Positions 24,851 to 33,468 of a stretch of DNA of 39,218 nt are shown here, piece by piece. The notes beneath the pieces were generated by a model that did not search any database, was not told the DNA's origin, and worked only from the letters and a program-made list of their open reading frames with translations. The position numbers and the translations under genes are program-made. The DNA lies in contig DXCN01000059.1 in NCBI GenBank assembly GCA_019115985.1, positions 1-39,218 on the forward strand, written 5' to 3'. This stretch comes from Candidatus Rothia avicola (lineage in GTDB: Bacteria; Actinomycetota; Actinomycetes; Actinomycetales; Micrococcaceae). The stretch's first letter is position 1. Every line of letters starts with the position of its first letter.

Positions 24851-25960
24851 GTGAAGGCTAAGTCACTTGCTCGTTGGGGCTCCCTTGTAGCTGTAGGCGC
24901 ACTCGCATTCACCGCTTGCGGTTCAGATAACGCAACCGGCACCGCCACCTCATCAGACGCAGGCTCCAGTGCAGCTTCCCTACCCTCCACCCCCCTGACC
25001 GGCGTCGGCGCCTCATCCCAGCAGGCCGCAATCACCGCCTGGGAAACCGGTTTCGCCAACCTGGGCGGCACCGTCCAGTACTCACCGGACGGCTCCGGCG
25101 CAGGCCGCGAGGCCCTGCTCGCTGGCGGCGCCAAGTTCGCCGGCTCAGACCGCCCCCTCAAGGCCACCGAATGGGAAGAATCAAAGGCCGTCTGCGGTGA
25201 CGGCGGCGCCATCAACATCCCCGTCTACATCTCCCCCGTAGCCGTAGCCTTCAACCTGCCCGGTGTCTCATCACTGAACCTGGACGGCGAAACCATCGCT
25301 AAGATCTTCAAGGGCGAAATCACCACCTGGAACGATGCAGCTATCGCCTCACAGAACGAAGGCGTCACCCTGCCCGACACCAAGATCACCGTCGTCCACC
25401 GCTCAGATGACTCCGGCACCACCCAGAACTTCACCGAATACCTGGCTGCCACCTCTAACGGTGCCTGGGACGTAGAAGCAGACGGCAACTGGCCCTCCCA
25501 GTACGCCGGTGAATCCAACAAGGGCACCTCCGGCGTTGTCTCCACCACCTCCTCCACCGAGGGTGCCATCACCTATGCTGACGCCTCCGCCATCGGCGAC
25601 CTGGGTAAGGTCAACGTCAAGGTCGGCGACTCCTACGTTGAACTGTCAGCAGAAGCAGCAGCTAAGACCGTTGAACTCTCCGAGCGCGTCGGCGGAATGA
25701 ACGAGAACGACATGGCAATCAACATCAACCGCACCCCCGATGACTCCACCGCCTACCCCGTCGTCCTGGTCTCTTACCACATCGTCTGCTCCGGCTACTC
25801 CTCAGAAGACGACGTCACCCTGGTCAAGGCCTACGAGAACTACGTAGTCTCCGAGCAGGGCCAGCAGGACGCCGCTGACGCAGCCCACTCAGCCCCCCTG
25901 ACCAGCGCACTGACCGCTGATGCCCAGAAGGCTATCGAATCCATCACCGTTACCCAGTAA
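24851..25960 (+). CDS. pstS: Phosphate-binding lipoprotein of the Pst ABC transporter
   Basis: PstS captures inorganic phosphate outside the membrane and delivers it to PstCA. The 369-residue precursor has a basic n-region, a hydrophobic core and a lipobox-like LAFTAC with Cys23 as lipidation site. The mature protein shows GVGASSQQAAITAWETGF, PDGSGAGREALLAGGAKFAG, and VVHRSDDSGTTQNFTEYLA, the phosphate-contacting segments of the family. GTG is the start, with AAAGGAAA about 7 bases upstream. A hairpin separates it from pstC, which usually gives an excess of the binding protein. Confidence 0.96.
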   Translation: MKAKSLARWGSLVAVGALAFTACGSDNATGTATSSDAGSSAASLPSTPLTGVGASSQQAAITAWETGFANLGGTVQYSPDGSGAGREALLAGGAKFAGSDRPLKATEWEESKAVCGDGGAINIPVYISPVAVAFNLPGVSSLNLDGETIAKIFKGEITTWNDAAIASQNEGVTLPDTKITVVHRSDDSGTTQNFTEYLAATSNGAWDVEADGNWPSQYAGESNKGTSGVVSTTSSTEGAITYADASAIGDLGKVNVKVGDSYVELSAEAAAKTVELSERVGGMNENDMAININRTPDDSTAYPVVLVSYHIVCSGYSSEDDVTLVKAYENYVVSEQGQQDAADAAHSAPLTSALTADAQKAIESITVTQ

Positions 25961-25971
25961 CACCGTGTTCC

Positions 25972-26010
25972 TCAAGGTGCGGCCAGGTTTCCCACCCGGT
26001 CGCACCTTGA
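25972..26010 (+). terminator. Intercistronic hairpin between pstS and pstC
   Basis: TCAAGGTGCG (25972-25981) pairs perfectly with CGCACCTTGA (26001-26010). No T run follows, so it more likely stabilises pstS mRNA or attenuates read-through than stops transcription fully. Confidence 0.65.
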
Positions 26011-26043
26011 ACCGCGTCAAAACGACAAAGGCTTCACATTCCC

Positions 26044-27012
26044 ATGTCAACCACAGCAGCACCGCAGCCGGGCACCAGCAGCGCCCGCGCGAAAACCAAG
26101 GACCTTCCCGAGGTCGGCAACCCGGCAGCAGATAAAATCTTCTCGGGTATCTCCCTCGGCGCCGGCGTCCTTATTCTTATCGTCCTGGCAGCTGTCGCTA
26201 TCTTCTTGGTCGCCCAGGCCATGCCGGTCTTCACCGCAGACCCAGCAGACCTCACCAGCGGTAGCTTCATCCAGTACATCATCCCGCTGGCTATCGGCAC
26301 CCTCATCGCCTCAACCATCGCCCTGCTCCTGGCAACCCCCATCGGCATCGGCGTGGCTCTGTTCATCTCCCACTACGCCCCCCGCAAGCTGGCTAAGGGC
26401 ATCGGCTACGTGATTGACCTGCTGGCCGCTATCCCCTCCGTTATCTTCGGTGCCTGGGGCGCTTCGGTACTAGCCCCCAAGATTGTGCCCTTCTACGACT
26501 GGCTGGCCACCTACCTGGGCTTCATCCCCATCTTCGAAGGCCCCGCCTCACAGACCGGTAAGACCATTCTGACCGCGGGCATCGTCCTGGGCATCATGAT
26601 TCTGCCGATTATCACCTCCATGTGCCGCGAAATCTTCATCCAGACCCCTACCCTGCAGGAAGAAGCAGCCCTGGGTCTGGGCGCCACCCGATGGCAGATG
26701 ATTCACATGACCGTCTTCCCCTTCGCCCGCACCGGTATCATTTCCTCCGTCATGCTGGCCCTGGGCCGCGCCCTGGGCGAGACAATGGCAGTGACCCTGG
26801 TGCTGGCGTCCGGCCCGCTGACCGCCTCCATCATCAAGTCCGGCAACCAGACCTTCGCCTCAGAGATCGCCCTCAACTTCCCCGAGGCCTACGGTCTGCG
26901 CATGTCAGAGCTAATCGCCGCAGGTCTGGTGCTCTTCGTCATCACCCTCATCGTCAACGTCCTGGCCCGCATGATCGTGGCCCGCTACAAGGACTTCTCA
27001 GGAGCTAACTAA
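26044..27012 (+). CDS. pstC: Phosphate ABC transporter permease PstC
   Basis: One of two permeases of the Pst system. The 322-residue protein has a cytoplasmic N-terminus and six hydrophobic segments, the first at about residues 39-60. The ABC permease EAA-like loop appears as QEEAALGLGATRWQMIHMTVFP, followed by LGRALGETMAVTLVL near residue 240. An IPSVIFGAWG stretch typical of PstC is present. The last base of the stop codon is the first base of the pstA ATG (TAATG). Confidence 0.95.
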   Translation: MSTTAAPQPGTSSARAKTKDLPEVGNPAADKIFSGISLGAGVLILIVLAAVAIFLVAQAMPVFTADPADLTSGSFIQYIIPLAIGTLIASTIALLLATPIGIGVALFISHYAPRKLAKGIGYVIDLLAAIPSVIFGAWGASVLAPKIVPFYDWLATYLGFIPIFEGPASQTGKTILTAGIVLGIMILPIITSMCREIFIQTPTLQEEAALGLGATRWQMIHMTVFPFARTGIISSVMLALGRALGETMAVTLVLASGPLTASIIKSGNQTFASEIALNFPEAYGLRMSELIAAGLVLFVITLIVNVLARMIVARYKDFSGAN

Positions 27013-28109
27013 TGTCTGTAGCTACCACCTCATCCCGCTTCGCTAGCCGCCAGGCCCCCAAGTGGCTGCCCCTGGCCGTCGGCGCAGGCTCCCTGATTCT
27101 GGGCGCCGCCGCCAGTGCCCTCACCGGCTTCTCCATCGCAACCTTCGCCCCCTTTGCAGGCATCATCTTCATGATTGCCGGCCCCCTGGCCGTGACCTCC
27201 TTCGAGGGCAAGCGCAAGGGTCAGGACGCCTTCGCCCGCTACCTGGTCTACGGCACCTTCCTGGTGGCCCTCATCCCCCTGGTTTCGGTACTCTACACCG
27301 TAGTAGCCAAGGGTATCCCCGGCCTGTCAGGTAACTTCCTGAGCACCTCTATGAAGGGCGTCACCGGCGTACACGACAACGCCGCCGCCGCAGGCCAAGG
27401 CCCCGTGCTCGGCGGTATCTACCACGCCATTATCGGTACCCTCGAAATCACCCTGCTGGCCACCGTCATCTCGGTGCCCATCGGCCTGCTCACCGCTATC
27501 TACCTGGTGGAATACGGCCAGGGCAAGTGGCTCTCCAAGGCCATCACCTTCTTCGTGGACGTCATGACCGGCATCCCTTCCATCGTGGCGGGCCTCTTCG
27601 CGGCCTCCTTCTTCACCCTGGTATCGGGTAACCCCATGAACCGCATGGGCCTGGTGGCAGCGGTCGCCCTGTCCGTCCTCATGATCCCCACCGTGGTGCG
27701 TAACGCCGAAGAAATGCTGCGTATCGTGCCCAACGAACTGCGCGAGGCCTCCTACGCCCTGGGCGTCCGTAAGTGGCGCACTATTATGAAGGTCGTTATC
27801 CCCACCGCTATTTCGGGCATCGCATCGGGTGTGACTCTGGCTATCGCCCGCGTCATCGGCGAAACCGCCCCCATCTTGGTGACTGTAGGCTTCGTCACCT
27901 CCATCAACTGGAGCGCCTTCAGCGGCTGGATGGCAACCCTGCCCACCTACATCTACTACCAGATTATGACGCCTACCAGCCCCACCGCAGCCTCTGTCTC
28001 AGAGACCCGCGCCTGGGCTGCCGCACTGATCCTGATTATCATCGTGATGGTACTCAACCTCATCGCCCGAGCCATCGCCAAGATCTTCGCTCCCAAGACC
28101 GGACGATAA
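27012..28109 (+). CDS. pstA: Phosphate ABC transporter permease PstA
   Basis: The second Pst permease, 365 residues. An extra N-terminal pair of hydrophobic segments (about residues 18-65) precedes the canonical six-helix core, which is longer than E. coli PstA but common in Actinobacteria. The core shows YLVEYG, MTGIPSIVAGLFAA, NELREASYALGVRKWRTIM (EAA loop) and ARVIGETAPILVT. The start overlaps pstC by one base, ensuring coupled synthesis. Confidence 0.95.
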   Translation: MSVATTSSRFASRQAPKWLPLAVGAGSLILGAAASALTGFSIATFAPFAGIIFMIAGPLAVTSFEGKRKGQDAFARYLVYGTFLVALIPLVSVLYTVVAKGIPGLSGNFLSTSMKGVTGVHDNAAAAGQGPVLGGIYHAIIGTLEITLLATVISVPIGLLTAIYLVEYGQGKWLSKAITFFVDVMTGIPSIVAGLFAASFFTLVSGNPMNRMGLVAAVALSVLMIPTVVRNAEEMLRIVPNELREASYALGVRKWRTIMKVVIPTAISGIASGVTLAIARVIGETAPILVTVGFVTSINWSAFSGWMATLPTYIYYQIMTPTSPTAASVSETRAWAAALILIIIVMVLNLIARAIAKIFAPKTGR

Positions 28110-28173
28110 ACCCCGCAGCGCACCAGCCTAGCGTGCCCACCGGCTCTAAGACTTTTAGAAAAAGGAAAACTCC

Positions 28174-28953
28174 ATGTCAAAGCGCATCGACGTTGAAAAC
28201 CTGAACGTGTACTACGGCGACTTCCTCGCGGTAGAAGACATCTCCATGGAAATCGAACCCCGCACCGTCACCGCCTTCATCGGCCCCTCAGGCTGCGGCA
28301 AGTCCACCTTCCTACGCACCCTCAACCGCATGCACGAGGTTATCCCCGGTGCCCGCGTTGAAGGTAAGGTGCTGCTCGACGGCGAAAACCTCTACGGCAA
28401 GGGCGTTGACCCCGTGATCGTCCGCTCCCAGATCGGTATGGTCTTCCAGCGCCCCAACCCCTTCCCTACCATGTCCATCCGCGAGAACGTGCTGGCGGGC
28501 GTCAAGCTCAACAACCGCAAGATCTCCAAGACCGACGCAGACGAGCTGGTCGAGTCATCCCTGCGCGGCGCCAACCTCTGGAACGAGGTCAAGGACCGCC
28601 TCGACAAGCCCGGCTCCGGCCTCTCCGGTGGCCAGCAGCAGCGCCTCTGCATCGCCCGCTCCATTGCGGTCAAGCCCGATGTGATTCTCATGGACGAGCC
28701 CTGCTCCGCCCTCGACCCCATCTCAACCCTGGCTGTTGAAGACCTCATCAACGAGCTCAAGGAAAACTTCACCGTCATCATTGTGACCCACAATATGCAG
28801 CAGGCAGCCCGCGTCTCAGACAAGACCGCCTTCTTCAACATTGCGGGCACCGGCAAGCCTGGCAAGCTCATCGAGTACGCCCCCACCCAGGAAATCTTCA
28901 ACAACCCTAGCCAGAAGGCCACCGAAGACTACGTCTCAGGCCGCTTCGGCTAA
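28174..28953 (+). CDS. pstB: Phosphate ABC transporter ATPase PstB
   Basis: The cytoplasmic ATPase of the Pst transporter, 259 residues, normal length. Walker [18 protein letters not shown] lies near residue 37, followed by the Q-loop [12 protein letters not shown], the ABC signature [16 protein letters not shown] near residue 149, Walker [16 protein letters not shown] and the H-loop [23 protein letters not shown] precedes the ATG, 64 bases after pstA. No phoU gene follows in this operon. Confidence 0.97.
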   Translation: MSKRIDVENLNVYYGDFLAVEDISMEIEPRTVTAFIGPSGCGKSTFLRTLNRMHEVIPGARVEGKVLLDGENLYGKGVDPVIVRSQIGMVFQRPNPFPTMSIRENVLAGVKLNNRKISKTDADELVESSLRGANLWNEVKDRLDKPGSGLSGGQQQRLCIARSIAVKPDVILMDEPCSALDPISTLAVEDLINELKENFTVIIVTHNMQQAARVSDKTAFFNIAGTGKPGKLIEYAPTQEIFNNPSQKATEDYVSGRFG

Positions 28954-29049
28954 GCCTAGCGCCCCCGCTAACGCCCGCCCTAAGCGGGCCTACAAAACTT
29001 CTCTCACCCCGTAGCTGTGCGGGGGAGGGAACACCATGGGAATGTGTGT

Positions 29050-29103
29050 GCCGCCCGCCCCCGTCCTTTCGCTGCTGGAAAGGACGGGGGCGGGCGGCTT
29101 TTT
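29050..29103. terminator. Very long hairpin terminator between pstB and the convergent gene
   Basis: A perfect 21-bp stem (29050-29070 with 29078-29098) with a 7-base loop is followed by T5. It lies between convergent pstB and the pyruvyl transferase gene, so it may serve both strands, though a T run is present only on the plus strand. Confidence 0.92.
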
Positions 29104-29154
29104 AGTGTGGCAGCCCGGCTTATACCGGGGTTCATCTTGTCTGCCGCTGCATGG

Positions 29155-30639
29155 CTATTCGCCGCGCATCTTGCGGCGCACCCACCCGCGCAGGGTGGCG
29201 TTTTCTTCGGCCTCGATGAGGGAGTCAGCTAGCTCGGCGTTACGACGCTCTAGCTCATCGGCTCGCGCCTGGGCCCGGTCGCGCTGGAGTAGACGCTGGT
29301 AGTCCCAAGAGAGGGCCCGGTCGGTCTCTGCGCTCGCACGGGCAGCAGCCAGTGAAATCTCGGCAATATCGTCGCGCACCAGCAGGTTGGTTATGTTCCA
29401 CTCGCCGGTAAAGATGGTGGGGGTACTACCCAGCTCGCGGACGTCCGGGGCAGCCTGCCCTGCCCCGTGCAGGAGGACGTGGGAGGCGGCGTCCCACCAG
29501 CTGGCGGAGAAACCGCGCAGCTGCTCGGCTCGCACCAGCAGGGTTTCAGAGAGCTCATTGCGCAGCTGAATGACCTCGTGCAGGGCTTCAGCCGGGGCAG
29601 CAGAATTGAGCAGAGCCAGGGGAATAGCGTAGTTTTCAGCCCCGTACTGTTCCATCATGCCGCGCACCCGCATATCGGTGAAGGCATCTGGCAGCAGTGC
29701 CACAAAGGGAACGCCCGCTGAGAGGGAGAAGACACCGGGGTGGTAGTGGGTAGAGACCGCGATGAAGGCGCCGCGGTGAACCTGCACGGCGTCGTCCGCG
29801 TGCACCATGGGTAGTTGCACGGGATCGGAGAACATGTGCGAGGCAATCTCGGCGTGCACTGCCACATCGCCCTGGTCGGTCAGGGGCTCACCCATGTGGG
29901 GCAGGAAGACGGTGCGCAGGCCGTATTCCCGGTGCATATCGTCAAGCAGCTGCCCAATAACCCGGGCCTGCCCCGGGGCAAGGCCCGAGAAAGTGGCGCA
30001 GATGTAGTGTTCGGGCAGGTCAACGACCGGGCGGCCGGGCAGGGAACGCTTCTGGTGCTGGTAGAAGGTAGCGTCGTCCACAATCAGGTGGGAATCGATA
30101 GCCGCGTTATGCGCCCAGGCCTGGGAGAAGCGCTCCCGCATACCCACAAGCTGGGCTGACGAGAGCATATCGCGCAGGGTCGCGGCGTCCGCATCGGTAA
30201 GCACGGGCCCTACCGACTGGCCAGAGATAACCAGGGGAATCTCGTGGGCTTGGGCTACCAGGGCGTAGGCGGCACGCTCGTAGAGCAGGTGCCCGGTAGC
30301 TGAGTTCATGTTACCGCCACCGGCGATGACAATGCCGTCCATATTGGCTACCTGACGTACAAACTCTTCTATCTCGGGGCGGGCTGGCTCGCCCCTAAGG
30401 TGGGCTTTAACGTCGTTAAGATAGATTTCACGCTCCGCAGGCGGCCAAGGGAATTCAAGAGTTTTGATATAGCCGGTAGCCGAATCAATATAGGTCTGGG
30501 AATGTTCGATGCTGCGAGTTGCGATGAAGACTTCGTAGCCGCGGCGGGTAAGCTCGGCGACAGTTGCGATGCCCATGGCTTCGTCACCAACGTGGTACAC
30601 AGACTGCCCTAGGTCTGCGAGCACTAGGATGCGAGGCAT
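29155..30639 (-). CDS. Polysaccharide pyruvyl transferase family protein
   Basis: The 494-residue protein resembles the CsaB/ExoV family that transfers pyruvate from phosphoenolpyruvate to sugar residues of cell-wall polymers. The N-terminus LVLADLGQSVYHVGDEAM is the typical first strand with GDEA. DGIVIAGGGNMNS, VISGQSVGPV, a receptor-like ISTHYHPGVFSLSAGVP segment and PFVALL support the fold. The C-terminal 70 residues, with DRALSWDYQRLLQRDRAQAR and ELERRNAELADSLIEAEEN, are predicted coiled coil, unusual for a plain transferase. GAAAGG precedes the ATG by 9 bases. Substrate unknown. Confidence 0.8.
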   Translation of the reverse strand: MPRILVLADLGQSVYHVGDEAMGIATVAELTRRGYEVFIATRSIEHSQTYIDSATGYIKTLEFPWPPAEREIYLNDVKAHLRGEPARPEIEEFVRQVANMDGIVIAGGGNMNSATGHLLYERAAYALVAQAHEIPLVISGQSVGPVLTDADAATLRDMLSSAQLVGMRERFSQAWAHNAAIDSHLIVDDATFYQHQKRSLPGRPVVDLPEHYICATFSGLAPGQARVIGQLLDDMHREYGLRTVFLPHMGEPLTDQGDVAVHAEIASHMFSDPVQLPMVHADDAVQVHRGAFIAVSTHYHPGVFSLSAGVPFVALLPDAFTDMRVRGMMEQYGAENYAIPLALLNSAAPAEALHEVIQLRNELSETLLVRAEQLRGFSASWWDAASHVLLHGAGQAAPDVRELGSTPTIFTGEWNITNLLVRDDIAEISLAAARASAETDRALSWDYQRLLQRDRAQARADELERRNAELADSLIEAEENATLRGWVRRKMRGE

Positions 30640-30692
30640 AGTAGCGGTTTCCTTTCACAAAGCCTAGGTGCGCTACGGGGGAGCGCCCTGAG

Positions 30693-30711
30693 TGCCCATG
30701 CCGGGTGGGCA
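30693..30711 (-). other. Hairpin in the leader of the pyruvyl transferase gene
   Basis: TGCCCA/TGGGCA (30693-30698, 30706-30711) and GCGCT/AGCGC (about 30670-30685) form two stems in the 137-base gap between pit and this gene. They may be a weak terminator of pit or leader structure. Confidence 0.35.
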
Positions 30712-30776
30712 GCTTTGAGGTGGTGCGAGTGGTTTCTTATATACAGTCTAGTCTCGCATTATTTGCGGTGGGGGCG

Positions 30777-31787
30777 CTACAGCAGGGGTGAGAGTGCCAG
30801 GAAGAGGACTGCCGAGAGAACGAAGCAGGCTGGCATGGTAATAAACCAGGTCAGGATTATGCGGAGCACAATTTTGTGGCGCACGGCGGCAAAGCGCTGG
30901 TTGACCCCTGATCCGAGGACGGCGGAGGCCGCGAGGTGGGAGGACGAGACCGGGGTGTTGAGGAAGAACTGCAGGAGCACCATGGCTAGTGCGGTTGAGC
31001 TTTGGGCAACGGCCCCGCGGAAGGGGTCAACTTTGACCATCTGGTGCGCGAAGGTGTAACCGATGCGGGAGCTGCCCCGGGCGGTGCCGAAACCCAGCAC
31101 CATGGCCAGGAAGATAGCGGAGATGATATAGGTGGTGGGGCGTACGTCGAGCCCGGCGGAAAGTAGGAGAACAGCATAGATGACGACGGCCCGCTGGCCG
31201 GTTTGGATTCCGTGAATCAGGGAAATCAGTGAGTTGGCGAGGGAGAGGACGCTGCGGGAGAAGCGGTTGACGGTGGAGGGGTAGGAGCGTTGGAGCAGAC
31301 CGTAGAAGGGGAAAACCGCTGCCCAGGCGAGCACGAAGAGGACGATGGGGGCCAGAATAAGGGGCACAAAAAGGAAGGTGGCGAGGGGCTCAGAGAAGGG
31401 GGAGGAGATGCCCAGGTCGGTGGCTCGGCCAGCCCAAGCAGCACCGGCAAGACCCCCGAGGAGGGCGTGGGTGGAGGAAGAAGGAATGCGGAACCACCAG
31501 GTAATAATGCCCCAGATAATAGCTGAGACGAGGGCCGTAAGAATGAGCCCCAAGCCGGTGTTGTTGTGGGGCACGGCCAGCCAGTGGGTGGTGACGGAAC
31601 CCAGCATGATACCCGTGATGGCCATGCCGATAGTGTTGAAGAGGGCACTGGTGCGCAGGGCTATTTTAGGGGTTAGGGCCCTGGTTTTGACGGGTATGGC
31701 GGTGGCGTTGGGGGCGTCGTGAAAGCCCGTGACGAAGGTGAAGGCAATCAGGGCCAGGCAGCTGAGGACAAAGAGGGTGAGGGTCAC
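30777..31787 (-). CDS. pit: Inorganic phosphate transporter, PiT family
   Basis: A low-affinity phosphate (metal-phosphate) permease of 336 residues in the cytoplasmic membrane. The PiT signature FVTGFHDAPNATAIPVKTRAL is at the N-terminus, and its inverted counterpart appears as the GFGTARGSSRIGYTFAHQMV and PVSSSHLAASAVLGSG segments. RIPSSSTHALLGGLAGAAWA is another conserved block. About nine or ten transmembrane segments can be counted. The start overlaps the end of the DUF47 gene (TAGTG), so they are translated together. Confidence 0.94.
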   Translation of the reverse strand: MTLTLFVLSCLALIAFTFVTGFHDAPNATAIPVKTRALTPKIALRTSALFNTIGMAITGIMLGSVTTHWLAVPHNNTGLGLILTALVSAIIWGIITWWFRIPSSSTHALLGGLAGAAWAGRATDLGISSPFSEPLATFLFVPLILAPIVLFVLAWAAVFPFYGLLQRSYPSTVNRFSRSVLSLANSLISLIHGIQTGQRAVVIYAVLLLSAGLDVRPTTYIISAIFLAMVLGFGTARGSSRIGYTFAHQMVKVDPFRGAVAQSSTALAMVLLQFFLNTPVSSSHLAASAVLGSGVNQRFAAVRHKIVLRIILTWFITMPACFVLSAVLFLALSPLL

Positions 31788-32404
31788 TAGGATTCCTGCA
31801 CGATGATGCGGCCGATTTCGGTGGCGACGGTGCGCATGGCTTCGGACGCCTCAATGAGTTTATGCACGAAGCGGGTGGTCTGCAGGTAGCGGGTCTGCTT
31901 GTAGCGGTCCTGGATGTCTGCATCGTATTCCTCTGCGATGCGCACGGCCTGCTTGGTGATGCGGAGCATGGTGATCCAGTAGCCGTCGAGGTCGCGCAGG
32001 GTGCTGAGTTTAGGGATGATTTCGGTGGTGAGCACTGCCTGGCGCTGGATGAGGTCGAGCAGGGTCGCTGCCTTGGGCGAGAAACGCACGATGTGGTAGA
32101 GGTGCAGAATATTGGCTGCTGAGGTGAGCTTTTCAACGACGTTATTGAGTGAAACAGCCAGGGTATAGATATCTTCGCGGGGGATAGGCGTTGAAAAGGA
32201 GCTGCGCACAGCGGTCATGGTGGTGTGCAGCATCTCGAGGGTCGCAGCCTCGTGGGTGAGGGTGCGTTCCAGAAGTTCCGGGTAGCGGTCTTCGGGGGAG
32301 CCTACCATTTCTGAGAGCAGGGCAGCTGCTCCGGTGGCCTGTTCTGAGAGCGCGGCGAGGGCGGTCAGCGAGGTGTTTTCTTGGGGGAACATGCGTTGGA
32401 GCAT
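31787..32404 (-). CDS. DUF47 family (PhoU-like) Pit accessory protein
   Basis: A helical PhoU-like protein of about 205 residues of the DUF47 family, which is almost always encoded next to PiT transporters and thought to regulate them. The longer frame from 32551 is not used in my call: ATG 32404 has AGGAGA 9 bases upstream and gives the usual FPQENTSLTALAALSEQATG beginning. The upstream extension would lie in the structured leader. It is the first gene after the candidate regulatory RNA, and overlaps pit by one base. Confidence 0.88.
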   Translation of the reverse strand: MLQRMFPQENTSLTALAALSEQATGAAALLSEMVGSPEDRYPELLERTLTHEAATLEMLHTTMTAVRSSFSTPIPREDIYTLAVSLNNVVEKLTSAANILHLYHIVRFSPKAATLLDLIQRQAVLTTEIIPKLSTLRDLDGYWITMLRITKQAVRIAEEYDADIQDRYKQTRYLQTTRFVHKLIEASEAMRTVATEIGRIIVQES

Positions 32405-32504
32405 GGGCCAGCTCTCCTGGGTGTGGGCGGGTGGGCAGGTGCTGAGCTTATGGTACCGCGCCAAGGTTAACGGGGTGGTGCTCGCCTGTAATGCGGGCGG
32501 ACGC

Positions 32505-32549
32505 AAAAGCCGGGCTACCTGCCTCGTGGAAAGGGAGGCGGAGCCCGGC
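32505..32549 (-). terminator. Terminator-like hairpin in the DUF47-pit leader
   Basis: Read on the minus strand, GCCGGGCT (32549-32542) pairs with AGCCCGGC (32516-32509), with an inner GCCTC/GAGGC stem (32539-32535 with 32525-32521), and is followed by TTTT (32508-32505). It lies about 21 nt after the structured RNA and 100 nt before the start codon, the position expected for an attenuator. Confidence 0.7.
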
Positions 32550-32570
32550 AAATGCGGTATGAAGTTTAGC

Positions 32571-32660
32571 GATGTCAGGCTGGGAGCGCCTCTCGGCGGA
32601 AGGCCGCTCGAAGCGGCTAAAGATTTGGAGCCCGGGGCTACCTATTAGCAGCCTGACATC
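32571..32660 (-). ncRNA. Structured leader RNA of the DUF47-pit operon, candidate riboswitch
   Basis: A perfect 12-bp closing stem, GATGTCAGGCTG and CAGCCTGACATC, spans 32660-32649 with 32582-32571. It encloses three hairpins on the minus strand: AGCC-CCG-GGCT (32639-32629), GCCGCT-TCG-AGCGGC (32617-32603) and CGCC-GAGA-GGCG (32598-32587, a GNRA tetraloop). The result is a four-way junction of 90 nt beginning about 3 nt after the predicted transcription start. The 5' hairpin carries AGGTAGCCC-CGG, which recurs in the 3' arm of the terminator downstream, so the terminator 5' arm could pair with either. I cannot match it from memory to a known riboswitch class. Confidence 0.65.
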
Positions 32661-32669
32661 TTGGTATCT

Positions 32670-32698
32670 ATCATTCTCCTGTTCGCCAGCGGTGTCAA
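32670..32698 (-). promoter_or_regulatory. Promoter of the DUF47-pit operon
   Basis: On the minus strand a consensus -35 TTGACA (32698-32693) is separated by 17 bases from AATGAT (32675-32670). Transcription would start near 32663, just before the structured RNA. Confidence 0.65.
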
Positions 32699-32751
32699 CC
32701 CTGGGCGGTGATCCTGGCTTTTTGCCTGTTGGGGAGGTATTGTCACGGCCT

Positions 32752-33462
32752 TTAGTCGAGGGTTCCAGCCCGCCAGTTGAGGGCGGCTTCTTCGAGCTCG
32801 CGGGCTGTTCCGGTGAGCCTACGGGCAGCGGTTCGCAGGCGGACGGCCCGCGTAGCGGCCTCGTCGCGCACCTCGGCTGAGGGGGTGTGTAGCTCGGTCA
32901 CCTCATCGGGGTGCCGGCCCCTGGGCGAGACCCACTGGCCGTGCCTCAGCTCGAGGGCGACGTCGTCCTGCCCCAAAGCCAGCACGCGGCAGAAAGCCGC
33001 AAAGCGGTTGAGGGCAACGTCGAAGTCACCGGTGTAGGCGCCTGCCAGAATAGCATCGACGGTGGCACAGATTTCGTCGGCGGTCGGTGGTGAGGGCACC
33101 CCGGCCAGAGCCTGAGCCAGGTAGCTGGAGTGCATGCCGCGCTCGTAGTAGTGGCTCATGAGCTGGGAATTAGCACGAATGACACCGCGCAGGGCATAGA
33201 TACGCCAGAGAGCCCCGGCAACAGTCACGGGGGCTGCCCGCGACCAGAGTTCCGCTACGGCTTCGATACCGAACTCGTCGGTGTAGTGCACCAGGCGCTT
33301 GGTGACGGAGGGGTCTTCGTTGGCGCGTCCGCGGGCTAGCAGGGCGCTGGCGGACGCCTGGGCGGCGGCAGCTAGGTCTTCTGGACTGCCAGCGCCCTGG
33401 TAGCGTTCGAATTTTTCGGTAGAGAGGCGGACGGGGCGGTGAAAGCGGGCATCAGAAGGCAT
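32752..33462 (-). CDS. Conserved hypothetical actinobacterial protein
   Basis: A soluble, mostly helical protein of 236 residues with no membrane segment or known catalytic motif. It has an N-terminal RPVRLSTEKFERYQGAGSPE, a region GIEAVAELWSRAAPVTVAGA, and a charged C-terminus with LRTAARRLTGTARELEEAAL. The frame stays open upstream to 33678 but that part reads as a shadow of another gene fragment. ATG 33462 lies 7 bases after TACACT, supporting this start. Its 3' end is 54 bases before the pit promoter. Function unknown. Confidence 0.7.
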   Translation of the reverse strand: MPSDARFHRPVRLSTEKFERYQGAGSPEDLAAAAQASASALLARGRANEDPSVTKRLVHYTDEFGIEAVAELWSRAAPVTVAGALWRIYALRGVIRANSQLMSHYYERGMHSSYLAQALAGVPSPPTADEICATVDAILAGAYTGDFDVALNRFAAFCRVLALGQDDVALELRHGQWVSPRGRHPDEVTELHTPSAEVRDEAATRAVRLRTAARRLTGTARELEEAALNWRAGTLD

Positions 33463-33468
33463 GCCTAC

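Noticed and set aside
32511-32660. Known riboswitch classes (SAM, TPP, cobalamin, M-box, ZTP, THF) for the pit leader
   Set aside because: I compared consensus core motifs from memory and none fits; a covariance search is still the deciding test.
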